Assembly: GCA_902805735.1 (NCBI GenBank)
Contig: CADCTW010000001.1
Coordinates: 1 to 64,000, forward strand
Direction: 5' to 3'
Source of the DNA: an uncultured Gemmatimonadota bacterium
Lineage (GTDB): Bacteria > Gemmatimonadota > Gemmatimonadetes > Longimicrobiales > Longimicrobiaceae
Length of the DNA: 64,000 nucleotides
This document shows, one piece after another, positions 1 to 9,771 of this stretch. The translations under genes and the position numbers were made by a program. Each line of letters starts with the position of its first letter. Positions within the stretch are counted from its first letter, which is position 1. The notes below the pieces were generated by a model that had not been told where the DNA came from, searched no databases, and saw only the letters and a list, made by a program, of their open reading frames with translations.

Positions 1-605
1 ATCACCACGAGAACCACCACGGTCATCACCATCACGTCCGGCCGGAAGCGCTGGTAGCCGTAGCGGATCGCCACGTCGCCCAGCCCGCCGCCGCCCACCG
101 CGCCCGCCATCGCCGAGTAGCCGACCAGGGTGATGGCCGTGAGCGTGACCGCGCGCACCAGCGCCGGCACGGACTCCGGCAGGTAGGCGCGCCGCACCAC
201 CTGCCAGGGCGTGGCGCCCATCGTCACCACCGCCTCGACCACCCCGCGGTCCACCTCCTTGAGCGCCGCCTCCGCCAGTCGCGCCACGTACGGAATGGCG
301 CCCACCACCAGCGGGACGATGGCCGCGGCGGTGCCGATGGAGGTGCCCACCACCAGCCGGGTGAAGGGGATGATGGCCACCATCAGGATGATGAAAGGGA
401 TGCTGCGCCCCACGTTGATGGCCGCGCCCAGCACCCGGTGCGCGCGCGGCGCGGGCAGCACGCCGCCCCGTTCCGTCGCCACCACCAGCACGCCGAGCGC
501 GAGCCCCGCGATGCCGGCGAGCACGGTGGAGACGGACACCATCAGCAGGGTTTCGATCGTCGCCCGGCCCAGCATGGGGAGGAGGGCGGACGAGAAGCCG
601 GTCAT
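1..605 (-). CDS. metI: Methionine ABC transporter permease MetI (3' end outside window)
   Basis: Inner-membrane permease subunit that imports D/L-methionine together with MetN and a substrate-binding lipoprotein. About 201 codons are visible of a usual 215-220, so only the C-terminal tip is missing. The translation holds several hydrophobic segments and the binding-protein-dependent permease (EAA-type) loop, seen as a MGATPWQVVRRAYLPES stretch, followed by GYSAMAGAVGGGGLGD, which is typical of MetI. Its ATG overlaps the metN stop codon (ATGA), so the two are translationally coupled. A metQ gene would be expected just beyond the window edge but cannot be seen. Confidence 0.93.
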   Translation of the reverse strand, partial: MTGFSSALLPMLGRATIETLLMVSVSTVLAGIAGLALGVLVVATERGGVLPAPRAHRVLGAAINVGRSIPFIILMVAIIPFTRLVVGTSIGTAAAIVPLVVGAIPYVARLAEAALKEVDRGVVEAVVTMGATPWQVVRRAYLPESVPALVRAVTLTAITLVGYSAMAGAVGGGGLGDVAIRYGYQRFRPDVMVMTVVVLVV

Positions 606-1645
606 GCGGCCTCCAGCCGGGACACTTCCACGCCGCGCCCGCGCAGGTGGTCCACCGCGCCCGCCAGCGCTTCGCCGCTCCCGGTGACGTCCACCACGAA
701 CGATCCGTATGGCGTGGCCGTGGTGCGGTCGATCTCGCCCGCGAGCACGTTGACGGTGACGCCGAAGCGGTGCCCCACCTCCCACAGCAGCGGCTCGCCG
801 GTGACCGGGCCGAGGAACTGGAGGGAGAGGCGCGCGGCCGAGCTTCCCGCGGGCGGGCTCCACGCCGGTCCGGCCTCGCGCGGCGACAGGAGACGGCGGG
901 CGGCGGCGCTCCGGGGGCGGAGGAGGACGTCGCGTGCGGCCCCTTCCTCCACCACCTGGCCCGCATCCAGCACCGCCACGCGGTCGCACAGGGCGCGAAC
1001 GGAGCTCATCTCGTGCGTCACCAGGAGGATGGTGAGGCCCAGCTCGTCGCGCACGCGGCGCAGGAGGTCGAGCACCGTCGCCGTGGTCTCGGGATCGAGC
1101 GCGGAGGTGGGCTCGTCGGTCAGGAGGAGCTCCGGGCGGGCCACCAGCCCGCGCGCGATGGCCACGCGCTGGCGCTGCCCGCCCGAGAGCTGGCCGGGGT
1201 AGCTGTCGGCGCGCTCGGCGAGCCCCACCCAGCGCAGGATCTCCAGCGCCCGCTTGCGCCCCTCGCCGGCCGACGCGCCCGCCAGCGAGAGGGGGAGCGC
1301 GACGTTCTCCGCCACGGTGGCGGAGCGGAGGAGGTTGTAGCTCTGGAACACCATCCCGATCTTGCGGCGCGCCTCGCGCAGCGCGTCGCCGTCGAGGACG
1401 GCCAGGTCGTCGCCGCCCACCAGCACGCGGCCGGCGTCGGGCTGCTCCAGCCGGGCGAGGCACCTCACCAGCGTGCTCTTGCCGGAGCCGCTGAAGCCGA
1501 TCACCCCCTGGATGGTGCCGCGCGCCACGCCCAGGTCGACGCCGCGGAGGGCGTCCACCCATCCGGCCGGGGTCCGGTATCCCTTTCTCACTCCCTCCAG
1601 CCGCACCACTTCGGCGGGGGGAGTGCTCGCTTGGTCGTTCACCAT
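602..1645 (-). CDS. metN: Methionine import ATP-binding protein MetN
   Basis: ATPase of the methionine uptake ABC transporter, 347 aa, the usual family length. The Walker A motif is GFSGSGKST near residue 50, the signature is LSGGQRQRV, and Walker B ends in LLTDEPTSALD. The last ~90 residues form the NIL regulatory domain, which binds methionine and inhibits transport in the E. coli enzyme. The start is supported by a GGAAG ribosome site about 5 bases upstream of the ATG. A terminator hairpin ends only 19 bases before the start codon, so expression is probably controlled by attenuation (see the leader peptide entry). It overlaps metI by 4 bases. Confidence 0.96.
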   Translation of the reverse strand: MVNDQASTPPAEVVRLEGVRKGYRTPAGWVDALRGVDLGVARGTIQGVIGFSGSGKSTLVRCLARLEQPDAGRVLVGGDDLAVLDGDALREARRKIGMVFQSYNLLRSATVAENVALPLSLAGASAGEGRKRALEILRWVGLAERADSYPGQLSGGQRQRVAIARGLVARPELLLTDEPTSALDPETTATVLDLLRRVRDELGLTILLVTHEMSSVRALCDRVAVLDAGQVVEEGAARDVLLRPRSAAARRLLSPREAGPAWSPPAGSSAARLSLQFLGPVTGEPLLWEVGHRFGVTVNVLAGEIDRTTATPYGSFVVDVTGSGEALAGAVDHLRGRGVEVSRLEAA

Positions 1646-1663
1646 GCCACTTCCGGTTGAGGC

Positions 1664-1703
1664 AAAAACAAAAAGGCCCGCTCTCCGTATGGGAGAGCGG
1701 GCC
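1664..1703 (-). terminator. Attenuator-type terminator in the metN leader
   Basis: On the minus strand a perfect 12-bp stem (GGAGAGCGGGCC with its complement, 5-base loop, positions 1675-1703) is followed by TTTTTGTTTTTG. This is a textbook intrinsic terminator, yet it lies between the leader ORF and the metN ribosome binding site. It must therefore be read through to express metNI, which points to transcription attenuation. Confidence 0.85.
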
Positions 1704-1734
1704 GGTGCGGGCGTTCGCCGCTGCGTTCAGACCA

Positions 1735-1827
1735 TCAACCGCAGGGAACAGCTCCGCAACCGTGACCGCCCTCGTGGGAGCGAGCACACATGCACATGCG
1801 GCAGCACATGAGGGTTGCGAAGGTCAT
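1735..1827 (-). CDS. Met/Cys-rich leader peptide upstream of metNI
   Basis: A 30-codon ORF that ends in TGA 31 bases before the terminator stem. Residues 7-14 read MCCRMCMC, and the whole peptide has four Met and six Cys. Such clustering of the regulated amino acids is the hallmark of amino-acid attenuators (as in trp, his and leu leaders). The inferred role is that ribosome stalling at Met or Cys codons, when charged tRNA is scarce, prevents terminator formation and lets transcription enter metNI. A second possible hairpin (GTTC/GAAC plus CTGCG/CGCAG arms, 1713-1749) overlaps the leader stop codon and could be the pause structure. No strong ribosome site precedes the ATG, which is the main weakness; an internal ATG is also possible. 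Confidence 0.6.
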   Translation of the reverse strand: MTFATLMCCRMCMCARSHEGGHGCGAVPCG

Positions 1828-1859
1828 CTTGCGGTTTCGGGTCCGGTTCGTGTGGCGAG

Positions 1860-1865
1860 CTTATA
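1860..1865 (-). promoter_or_regulatory. Possible -10 element for the metN leader transcript
   Basis: TATAAG on the minus strand would start transcription near 1853, about 26 bases before the leader ATG. No good -35 hexamer is seen at 16-18 bp spacing, so the call is weak. Confidence 0.3.
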
Positions 1866-1904
1866 TGCGCGGGGATGCTAATGGTTCCCCCGCCGGCTGT
1901 AAAG

Positions 1905-2017
1905 GGTCTCACGCAGAGGCGCAGAGACGCAGAAGAGAACAACGAGAGGAATAGAGGAACGTGACCCTCCTCCCTCTCTTCTTCTTTCTCCGCGTCTCTG
2001 CGCCTCTGCGTGAGACC
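1905..2017. repeat. Family 1 palindrome, divergent copy with long loop
   Basis: The left arm GGTCTCACGCAGAGGCGCAG and its complement at 1990-2017 enclose a pyrimidine-rich centre. The arms follow the family 1 pattern with several substitutions (ACGCAG for ACACAG). The element separates the metN leader from the cold-shock gene terminator. Confidence 0.75.
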
Positions 2018-2039
2018 TGCTGTTGCGGTGCATGCGTGC

Positions 2040-2076
2040 AAAAAGAAGGGCCGCCCGTCTCCGGGGCGGCCCTTCT
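2040..2076 (-). terminator. Terminator of the cold-shock gene
   Basis: A perfect 12-bp stem (GAAGGGCCGCCC and complement, 7-base loop, 2046-2076) is followed on the minus strand by a run of six T. It lies 30 bases beyond the csp stop codon. The other strand has only a weak T-run, so it works mainly for csp. Confidence 0.88.
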
Positions 2077-2106
2077 TCTATCCCAATCGTCCGAAGACGA
2101 GAGAGG

Positions 2107-2313
2107 TCAGACCGGCGTCACGTTCTCGGCGGCGGGGCCCTTCTGGCCCTGGACCACGTCGAACTCGACCTTCTGCCCCTCGGCGAGGGTGCGGAAACCC
2201 TGGGCCTGGATGGCGGAGTGGTGCACGAAGCAATCCTTGTCGCCGTTGTCCGGCGTGATGAAGCCGAAGCCCTTGCTGTCGTTGAACCACTTCACGGTGC
2301 CGCTGGTACGCAT
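2107..2313 (-). CDS. Cold-shock domain protein (CspA family)
   Basis: Small nucleic-acid chaperone of 68 aa, normal for the family. It begins [19 protein letters not shown] and carries RNP1 (KGFGFI) and RNP2 (CFVHHSAI), the RNA-binding aromatic patches. A GGAG ribosome site lies about 8 bases before the ATG. It is monocistronic, with its own terminator downstream and a leader of about 190 bases upstream that contains further hairpins, as is common for cold-regulated csp genes. Confidence 0.95.
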   Translation of the reverse strand: MRTSGTVKWFNDSKGFGFITPDNGDKDCFVHHSAIQAQGFRTLAEGQKVEFDVVQGQKGPAAENVTPV

Positions 2314-2423
2314 TCCGAACTCCGTTGTTTGTTACCGACTGCCGAGGTGCGGAATTGTCCGTACCAACCAGCCGCCTGTGTTCTGCGGGTCTTACGCCCC
2401 CCGCTTCGGGCGTTCGCGGAAAA

Positions 2424-2495
2424 CGAAAAAAGGACCGGACGAATCTGCGTCCAGGTCCCTTCTTACACTGGAATCAGCGTCGGTCCCATCCGACG
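2424..2495 (-). promoter_or_regulatory. Structured csp leader with an internal terminator-like hairpin
   Basis: Downstream of the putative promoter, the transcript would fold a CGTCGG/CCGACG hairpin (2478-2495). It would then fold a second one, GGACCTGGACG with CGTCCGGTCC, followed directly by six T (about 2425-2458). The second looks like an intrinsic terminator but lies more than 100 bases before the csp start. It may attenuate csp, act as a thermosensitive leader, or end a short separate RNA. Confidence 0.55.
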
Positions 2496-2510
2496 TTTAT
2501 CGCGCGGCGG

Positions 2511-2539
2511 AATATTGCCGAATCCCGCGGAATTGTCAA
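2511..2539 (-). promoter_or_regulatory. Putative sigma-70 promoter for csp leader
   Basis: A perfect TTGACA (2539-2534) is followed after 17 bases by AATATT (2516-2511) on the minus strand. Transcription would start near 2504 and give a leader of about 190 bases before the csp ATG. Confidence 0.55.
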
Positions 2540-2552
2540 GCAGCGAGCAGCG

Positions 2553-2584
2553 GCTCACACGGAGGCACGGAGACACAGAGGAGG
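2553..2584. repeat. Family 1 half copy
   Basis: Only the left arm (CTCACACGGAGGCACGGAGA and following bases) is present, with no complementary right arm. It sits between the csp promoter and the amidohydrolase gene. The rest of the 2314-2661 gap holds the csp leader and nothing else recognised. Confidence 0.65.
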
Positions 2585-2661
2585 TTTACTTTCGTGCGCG
2601 GGCAAACGTTCGTACCTTGCAACCGTCCCCCCTGACCGCGACCCGCCCCATCGGAGGCTCC

Positions 2662-3993
2662 GTGATTCGCGCACCGCTCGCTCTCTCCCTCGCGGCAACG
2701 CTCGCAGCGGCCACGCTCGCGGCGCAGCAGCCGCGCCCCACCAACTACCCCGTGCGCGGCACCGGCACCGTGGTGCTCCACGCGGCGCGACTGATCGACG
2801 GCACGGGCGCGGCGCCCGTGGCGGATGGGGTGGTGGTGGTGACGAACGACCGCATCGTGGCCGCCGGGCGGCGCGGCAGCGTGGCCGTGCCGGCCGGGGC
2901 GCGGGTGGTGGAGCTGGGCGACGCCACCCTGCTGCCAGGCTTCATCGACGCGCACGTCCACATCATCGGCCGCACGCTGGGCGACCCCGCCGGCGACGAC
3001 GCGGCCGTGCGCGACCTCCCCGCCACGGGCGCCATCCTGGGGGTGGAGAACGCGCGCCGCACGCTGATGGCCGGCTTCACCACCGTGCGCAACGCCGGCT
3101 CCGAGGGCTTCGCGGATGTGGCGCTGCGCAACGCCGTCAACCAGGGAATGGTGGTGGGGCCGCGCATCCTGGCCAGCGGCCATGCCCTGGGGATCACGGG
3201 CGGTCACTGCGACGAGAACGGCTTCCGCCCGGGGCTGCTGGAGGGCGACTACCGCACCGGGCTGGCCAACACGCCGGACGAGGTGATCGCCGCCGAGCGC
3301 TACCAGGCCAAGTACGGCGCCGACGTCATCAAGATCTGCGCGACGGGCGGCGTGCTCTCGGAGGGCGACGCCGTGGGCGTGCAGCAGTTCTCGGACGCGG
3401 AGCTGCGCGCCTCGGTGGAGGAGGCCAAGCTGCTGGAGCGGCGGGTGATGGCGCACGCCCACGGCGCCGAGGGCATCCGCGCCGCCGTGCGCGCGGGGGT
3501 GCACTCCATCGAGCACGGCTCCTTCCTGGACGACGAGGGCGCGCGGCTGATGGCGCAGCGCGGCACCTACCTGGTCCCCACGCTGAGCGCGGGCGAGGCG
3601 GTGCTGCGCGCCGCGGACTCCGGCGTCCTCACGGGCCAGCGCGCGGAGAAGGCGCGCGCCGCCGGCCAGGCCATGCGCAACGCCACCCGCGTGGCCCTGC
3701 GCGCCGGCGCCCCCGTCGCGCTGGGCACGGACGCGGGCGTGGGCCTCCACGGCGCCAATGGCCGCGAGTTCATGTTGATGGTGGAGTGGGGCGGAATGAC
3801 CCCCATGCAGTCGATCCAGGCGGGCACCCTCAACGCCGCCCGCCTCCTGGGCATCGACCGCGAGGTCGGCACCCTGGCCGCCGGCAAGATGGCCGACATC
3901 GTCGCCGTCCCCGGCGACCCCACCCGCGACATCCGCGCGATGGAGCGCCCCCTGTTCGTCATGCGCAGCGGCGTCGTCCACCGCCAGCCCTGA
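2662..3993 (+). CDS. Exported amidohydrolase family protein
   Basis: A 443-aa metal-dependent hydrolase of the amidohydrolase superfamily (imidazolonepropionase/prolidase-like branch). The GTG start is preceded by GGAGG at good spacing, and the reading frame upstream lacks protein character. Residues 1-21 form a signal peptide ending near LAAQ, so the enzyme probably acts in the periplasm. Metal ligands include the HVH of GFIDAHVHIIG, later His residues in MAHAHGAEG and IEHGSF, and the Asp of LGTDAGVG. The substrate cannot be read from sequence; cyclic imides or dipeptides are typical for this branch. It is followed by a family 1 palindrome. Confidence 0.88.
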   Translation: MIRAPLALSLAATLAAATLAAQQPRPTNYPVRGTGTVVLHAARLIDGTGAAPVADGVVVVTNDRIVAAGRRGSVAVPAGARVVELGDATLLPGFIDAHVHIIGRTLGDPAGDDAAVRDLPATGAILGVENARRTLMAGFTTVRNAGSEGFADVALRNAVNQGMVVGPRILASGHALGITGGHCDENGFRPGLLEGDYRTGLANTPDEVIAAERYQAKYGADVIKICATGGVLSEGDAVGVQQFSDAELRASVEEAKLLERRVMAHAHGAEGIRAAVRAGVHSIEHGSFLDDEGARLMAQRGTYLVPTLSAGEAVLRAADSGVLTGQRAEKARAAGQAMRNATRVALRAGAPVALGTDAGVGLHGANGREFMLMVEWGGMTPMQSIQAGTLNAARLLGIDREVGTLAAGKMADIVAVPGDPTRDIRAMERPLFVMRSGVVHRQP

Positions 3994-4001
3994 ACAGCAT
4001 G

Positions 4002-4066
4002 TCACACAGAGACACAGAGGCACAGAGAAAATCGTTCTTTCTCCGTGCCTCTGTGTCTCTGTGTGA
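4002..4066. repeat. Family 1 palindrome, full copy
   Basis: Arms of about 26 bases (TCACACAGAGACACAGAGGC and complement) flank a short loop. It lies 8 bases after the amidohydrolase stop and 2 bases before the convergent tetR stop, so it could serve both genes as a 3'-end element. Confidence 0.9.
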
Positions 4067-4068
4067 GC

Positions 4069-4707
4069 TCAGTTGTTCACCAACTTCTCGTTCCCCGCCC
4101 CGGGCGTCGCCGTCAGGTAATCCACCAGCGCACGGCGCAGGCAGTCGATGAGCTGGGGGATGGGAACGGGGACGCCGAGCTTCACGGACTGGAAGAGCAT
4201 CCCGTCGCGCGCGGCCAGGATGAGGCCGGCGGCGTGCTCGGGGGGGACGTCCAGGCGGAAGACGCCCTCGTCCTGGCCGCGGCGCACCAGGGCGGCCAGC
4301 GAGGCCAGGTACGTCTCATGGCGCTGCTGGATGCTGGTGCGCACCGCCGGGATGTCGCCCGCGGAGAGCCACAGGTCCACCACGGCGCGCCGGGCGGCGG
4401 TGGCGTGGGGATCCTGCGACGATTCCTTGTAGCTCTCCAGGAACTCTTCGAGCTGCAGACGCGCGCCCACTCCCTCGCGCGGGGCCAGGAGGGCCACCTG
4501 CGTCTCCAGGAACCGCTCCGCGATGGCCAGGAGGATGGCCTCCTTGCTGTCGAAGTACGGGTACAGGCCGCCTTTCGTGAGCCCCACCGCCTCGGCGATG
4601 GTGCGCATGTTGGTGCCGGCGGACCCGTGCTCCGCCAGGCAGTCCACCGCGGCCTGGAAGATGGCCTCGCGGCGGTCTTCGCGGCGCTCCAGCGAGATCT
4701 TGGGCAT
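4069..4707 (-). CDS. TetR family transcriptional regulator
   Basis: A 212-aa one-component repressor. It starts MPKISLERREDRREAIFQAA, and the helix-turn-helix spans about residues 28-55 (TIAEAVGLTKGGLYPYFDSK). The C-terminal ligand domain resembles the YfiR/TetR_C_6 type. The upstream continuation of the frame is antisense to pckA and was excluded. The target is unknown: no transporter is directly adjacent, and pckA lies upstream on the same strand. The stop codon directly abuts a family 1 palindrome. Confidence 0.88.
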   Translation of the reverse strand: MPKISLERREDRREAIFQAAVDCLAEHGSAGTNMRTIAEAVGLTKGGLYPYFDSKEAILLAIAERFLETQVALLAPREGVGARLQLEEFLESYKESSQDPHATAARRAVVDLWLSAGDIPAVRTSIQQRHETYLASLAALVRRGQDEGVFRLDVPPEHAAGLILAARDGMLFQSVKLGVPVPIPQLIDCLRRALVDYLTATPGAGNEKLVNN

Positions 4708-4787
4708 AGGAACTCGGCAGAGAGGGATGCGACAAAGCGGCTCCCACACCGACGCGGCAAGAAAAGGACCCCCGCGGATGCTCGCCC

Positions 4788-4846
4788 GGAGACACAGAGG
4801 CACAGAGAAGATGTCCTTTCTCTGTGCCTCTGTGTCTCTGTGTGAG
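4788..4846. repeat. Family 1 palindrome, full copy
   Basis: Arms GGAGACACAGAGGCACAGAG and the complement enclose an AAGATGTCCTTT-like loop. The right arm ends 10 bases from the pckA stop codon. Confidence 0.9.
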
Positions 4847-4856
4847 CCCCCGCGGT

Positions 4857-6494
<1,638 letters not shown>

Positions 6495-6639
6495 CTCGCT
6501 TTCGTGAGTGCAGCACGCCCCCGGCCCAATGACGGCCGGAGGCGGTGGAGAGGGGACACTGTAGCATGATGCGGCGGAACAGGCAAGGTGAGCGGCGTTC
6601 ATAACATACGCGCGCGCCCCTCCGTGTATCGCGCACCAA

Positions 6640-6889
6640 GGCCCTCACCCCCCGTCCCCCTCTCCCAAACTGCTGGGAGAGGGGGCGCATCTTCCGTATC
6701 TGCGCGACGAATGACCCCTCCCCCGCGTGCGGGGGAGGGGAAGAACTTTCAGCGCGCGCGAACGGCCGCGGAGGAGGACGAGGCATGCCTCGCCGCGTGC
6801 GGCGCCCGGCTCGCGGCACGCGAAGTAGTCCCCTCTCCCAGGGCGGTTTCTGGGAGAGGGTGGCAGCTGTAAGCTGCCGGGTGAGGGCC
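6640..6889. repeat. Family 2 composite palindrome
   Basis: The outer GGCCCTCACC and GGTGAGGGCC ends enclose three hairpins: CCCTCTCCC/GGGAGAGGG at 6655-6685, a CCCCTCCCCC...GGGGGAGGGG hairpin near 6713-6740, and CCCTCTCCC/GGGAGAGGG near 6832-6860. The tract TGGCAGCTGTAAGCTGCC also occurs at 44173-44190. The element fills most of the 6495-6892 gap and ends 3 bases before the stop codon of the chemoreceptor gene. Confidence 0.85.
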
Positions 6890-6892
6890 GTT

Positions 6893-8596
6893 TCAGACCC
6901 GGAAGCGCCGCGCCACCTCGTTCATCTCGGCGGCCATCCCGGCGAGCTGCTGCGTGGTGCCGGAGATCTCCTCCATCGCCGCGCCCTGCTGCTGCGCCGC
7001 CGCCGCCGTCTGCCCCGTGCGTGCGCGGCTGGCCGACGCGATCCGCTGCACGTCGTGCATCGCGGCCAGCAGCTCCGTGAGCACCGCGGACTGCGCCTCC
7101 ACCTCGGAGTGGATGCGCTCGATGGCCTCCACGGCGCCGCGCAGCCCGCCCACCATGCTCTCCAGCGCCGCGCGCCCCTCCTCGGACGCGGCGCCCACGC
7201 CGGCCAGGCGGCTCTCGGCCAACTCCAGCTGCCCGCGCACGCTGGCGATGGCGCCGCGCGTCTCCGCCACGGTGCCGCCGACCTCGGTGGCGGAGGCGGC
7301 GGACTGGGCGGCCAGCTTGCGCACCTCGTCGGCCACCACCGCGAAGCCGCGCCCCTGCTCGCCCGCGCGCGCGGCCTCGATGGCGGCGTTGAGCGCCAGC
7401 AGGTTGGTCTGGTCCGAGATCTCGCGGATGGTGGCCACGAAGCCGCCGATGCGCTCCCCCGCCCCGCCCAGCGCCTCCATGGCCCGCGCCGAGCGCCGGT
7501 ACTCCTCCCCCACCTCCTCCAGCAGCCGGCTGGACTGGGCGATGCGCCCCACGTGCACGTCCGTCTCGGCGGCCAGGCGGCGCGCGTCGCCGGCGGCGGA
7601 CGAGGCGCCGCCGTGCAGCGCCCGGCTGCGGCCCGCCAGCCGCTCCAGCGCGTCGCCGCCGCGGGTGAGGATCGCCATCTCCCGCTCCGTCTCGTCCGCG
7701 GCCTCGGCGGCCAGCGAGCCCACTTCCACGGCCGACGCCTGCACCTCCTCCGTCGTGGCGCTGAGCTCCTCGGCCGCCGCGGCCAGGGCGTGCGCCTGCT
7801 CCTGCACCCCGCGGATCACCCCGCCCAGCGACGCGGCCACGCGGTTGACGGCCGCGGCCAGGAAGTCCATCTGGTCCCGCGCGCCGGCCTGCAGCGTCAC
7901 CCGGAAGTCGCCGCCCTCCACCGCCGCCAGCCCGTGCCGCACCTGGTCCAGCCGCCGCGTGTAGCGGGTGGGGCCGATGAGGGTGCTTCCCACCACCGAC
8001 ACCACCACCCCCGTCTCCAGCAGGATCATCGCCGCGGGGAGCGGGACTCCGGCGGAGAGCGCGCCCGTCCAGCGGGCCAGCGGGTAGGCGATCGTGCTCA
8101 CGGCCAGGCCCATCCAGCCCGCCTTGGGGACACCGAGGGTGGGGGTGCTGATGAGGCTGACGTAGTACGGCATCATCAGGAAGCCGTACGGCCCGTGCCC
8201 GGCCGTGAAGCCGAAGAGCACGAGCCAGTCGCATACGGCGCTGGCCCAGAACTGCCAGGGCGTCCACCTCCCCGTCCTGAGCGCCACCCAGAAGAGCAGG
8301 TTGACGAGCGACACCCCGCCGCCGAGCGCGAACAGGGTGAAGTACGGCATGGTGAGGAGGCCAAAGAAGTAGCGCACCAGGAAGACCAGCGGCACGCCCC
8401 CCACGATCAGGATCCAGCGCACCCGCACCTGGTCTTCCGTCTTGGCCCGCAGGATGTGCCACTCTTCGCGGCGCAGCCGTGCCTCCAGCGGCTCGTCAGG
8501 GGCGGGGGATGGGGACGGGAGGGCGCGGGGACCGACGCGGACCGCGCGCGCGGCCTCCACCTCGGGCCGGGCCGCGGTGTAGGGGACGGTGCTCAC
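6893..8596 (-). CDS. Methyl-accepting chemotaxis protein
   Basis: A 567-aa transducer. The N-terminal third holds about six hydrophobic segments (roughly residues 60-205) and no large periplasmic loop, so the sensor is probably the membrane domain itself. A HAMP-like linker (about 210-265) leads into the signalling domain with the conserved hairpin tip [20 protein letters not shown]. It relays signals to CheA/CheW in the cytoplasm. The GTG start has a GGAG ribosome site 5 bases upstream; an ATG 48 bases earlier is less likely. No other che gene is in the window. Confidence 0.92.
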   Translation of the reverse strand: MSTVPYTAARPEVEAARAVRVGPRALPSPSPAPDEPLEARLRREEWHILRAKTEDQVRVRWILIVGGVPLVFLVRYFFGLLTMPYFTLFALGGGVSLVNLLFWVALRTGRWTPWQFWASAVCDWLVLFGFTAGHGPYGFLMMPYYVSLISTPTLGVPKAGWMGLAVSTIAYPLARWTGALSAGVPLPAAMILLETGVVVSVVGSTLIGPTRYTRRLDQVRHGLAAVEGGDFRVTLQAGARDQMDFLAAAVNRVAASLGGVIRGVQEQAHALAAAAEELSATTEEVQASAVEVGSLAAEAADETEREMAILTRGGDALERLAGRSRALHGGASSAAGDARRLAAETDVHVGRIAQSSRLLEEVGEEYRRSARAMEALGGAGERIGGFVATIREISDQTNLLALNAAIEAARAGEQGRGFAVVADEVRKLAAQSAASATEVGGTVAETRGAIASVRGQLELAESRLAGVGAASEEGRAALESMVGGLRGAVEAIERIHSEVEAQSAVLTELLAAMHDVQRIASASRARTGQTAAAAQQQGAAMEEISGTTQQLAGMAAEMNEVARRFRV

Positions 8597-8725
8597 ACGT
8601 TCTCCGGGATCGGGCGGGGGGATGGGAAGCTGCGCGCGGCACACCGCGCTGACCGATGCGGCACGCTACGATTGCGCCAGGAGGCGAACATGCTGTGAAG
8701 GATCGCATCATCTTCGCGCACCGAG

Positions 8726-8748
8726 GAAGTGTCGTCAAGAGACACTTC
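8726..8748. promoter_or_regulatory. Inverted repeat over the putative chemoreceptor promoter
   Basis: GAAGTGTC and GACACTTC are 8-bp perfect arms with a 7-base spacer. The spacer contains TTGACG on the minus strand, which would be a -35 element with GAAGAT 17 bases on. This looks like an operator for the chemoreceptor gene, although a transcript hairpin is the alternative. Confidence 0.4.
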
Positions 8749-8774
8749 TCCCAACGGCCCGCATACGCCATTTC

Positions 8775-8820
8775 CACGCACGGAGGCACAGAGAATCCAC
8801 TCTCCGTGCCTCCGTGTGAG
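8775..8820. repeat. Family 1 palindrome, short copy
   Basis: CACGGAGGCACAGAG and CTCTCCGTGCCTCCGTGTGAG form the arms. The copy lies 11 bases beyond the stop codon of the lipoprotein gene. Confidence 0.85.
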
Positions 8821-8831
8821 CCCGCGTCCGT

Positions 8832-9473
8832 TCAGCTACGCGGCGCCTCGTAAAGCTGCAGCGTGTAGTCCGAGCCCGTCAGGAAGCCCGGGAGCCGGCG
8901 CGGGTTGAAGACGGAGAGCGACGCGACCGCGCCGCCGCTGTACCACGACGGCGCCTCGGTCACCCGGAGGTGGCACCCGGCCAGCACAAGCCCCGCCGTG
9001 GGTACGTCGTTGCTGACCAGCGTGCACCCGCCGCGCGCCGTCACGGGACCTTCGGGAAGGTTGAAGCGCACGTAGAACTCCTGCCGCAGGTCGGCGGGGA
9101 ACTTCGGGTCAGTGATGCGGGCGCACGCCGTGGCGGTGCCGATGCGGCGGGTGCTGCGGTTCACGATGCGCCCCTCGTGCCCGTTGGAGGCCTCGGAGTA
9201 GAGCACGGCCCCGAAGCGCACGTTGGAGGTGAAGCCCGCCGCCGCGCACACGGCCGGGTCCGGCGTCACGGAAGGATCTTCCTCGGAGCGGAAGCGCAGC
9301 ACCTGCACGCCGTCGCGCGACACGGAGTGGCTGTCGGGAGACCCGGCGGAAGCGGCGTTCAGCGCCGCGGGGGCCGGGACGTCCTGCTGCACGGGGGTGG
9401 AGCGGCCGTCTTCGCAGGCGGCGAGGGCGAGCGCGGCGAGCACGAGAGCGGCGGAGCGGGATGCAAGCGACAT
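8832..9473 (-). CDS. Hypothetical lipoprotein
   Basis: A 213-aa protein of unknown function. The first 20 residues form a lipoprotein signal with lipobox LAAC (Cys20), so it should be lipid-anchored in the periplasm or outer membrane. Residues 21-60 are a low-complexity linker. The remainder is beta-rich with four further Cys, which could form disulfides. No family was recognised. It is flanked by a family 1 palindrome downstream and a family 2 element upstream and appears monocistronic. Confidence 0.75.
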   Translation of the reverse strand: MSLASRSAALVLAALALAACEDGRSTPVQQDVPAPAALNAASAGSPDSHSVSRDGVQVLRFRSEEDPSVTPDPAVCAAAGFTSNVRFGAVLYSEASNGHEGRIVNRSTRRIGTATACARITDPKFPADLRQEFYVRFNLPEGPVTARGGCTLVSNDVPTAGLVLAGCHLRVTEAPSWYSGGAVASLSVFNPRRLPGFLTGSDYTLQLYEAPRS

Positions 9474-9527
9474 CGTGTGGATCTCCGGGGGAAGGAATGT
9501 GCGTGAATGCGTTGGTGCGTGCTGAGA

Positions 9528-9726
9528 GGGCCCTCACCCCCCCGGCCCCTGCTCTCCCGATAACGGGAGAGGGGGGCGCATCTTCTGTAACCGCGCGGTG
9601 ATCGGCGGCGTCGCGCCCGCGGTTTCGCGAGCTGCGGGAATCGAGATCCGTGGGTGCGGCCGGATGGCCGGAGTGCGCCCCCCTCTCCCGTTATCGGGAG
9701 AGGGGGGTCGGGGGGGTGAGGGCCCC
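9528..9726. repeat. Family 2 composite palindrome
   Basis: The ends GGGCCCTCACC and GGTGAGGGCCC enclose two hairpins of CTCTCCCGATAACGGGAGAG type, one in each arm, so the whole element can fold on itself. It spans the gap between the lipoprotein gene and the end of the KAS III-type gene. Confidence 0.85.
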
Positions 9727-9771
9727 CCGCGGACGCCAGCGAGGTCTCTGCCGGCGCACTCACGCACTTCG

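Noticed and set aside
1646-1900. SAM riboswitch upstream of metN
   Set aside because: None of the conserved SAM-I core boxes could be found; the leader peptide and terminator explain the region better.
2023-2661. N-terminal extension of the amidohydrolase
   Set aside because: The extension runs over the csp gene and its terminator; the GTG at 2662 has a good ribosome site and opens a signal peptide.
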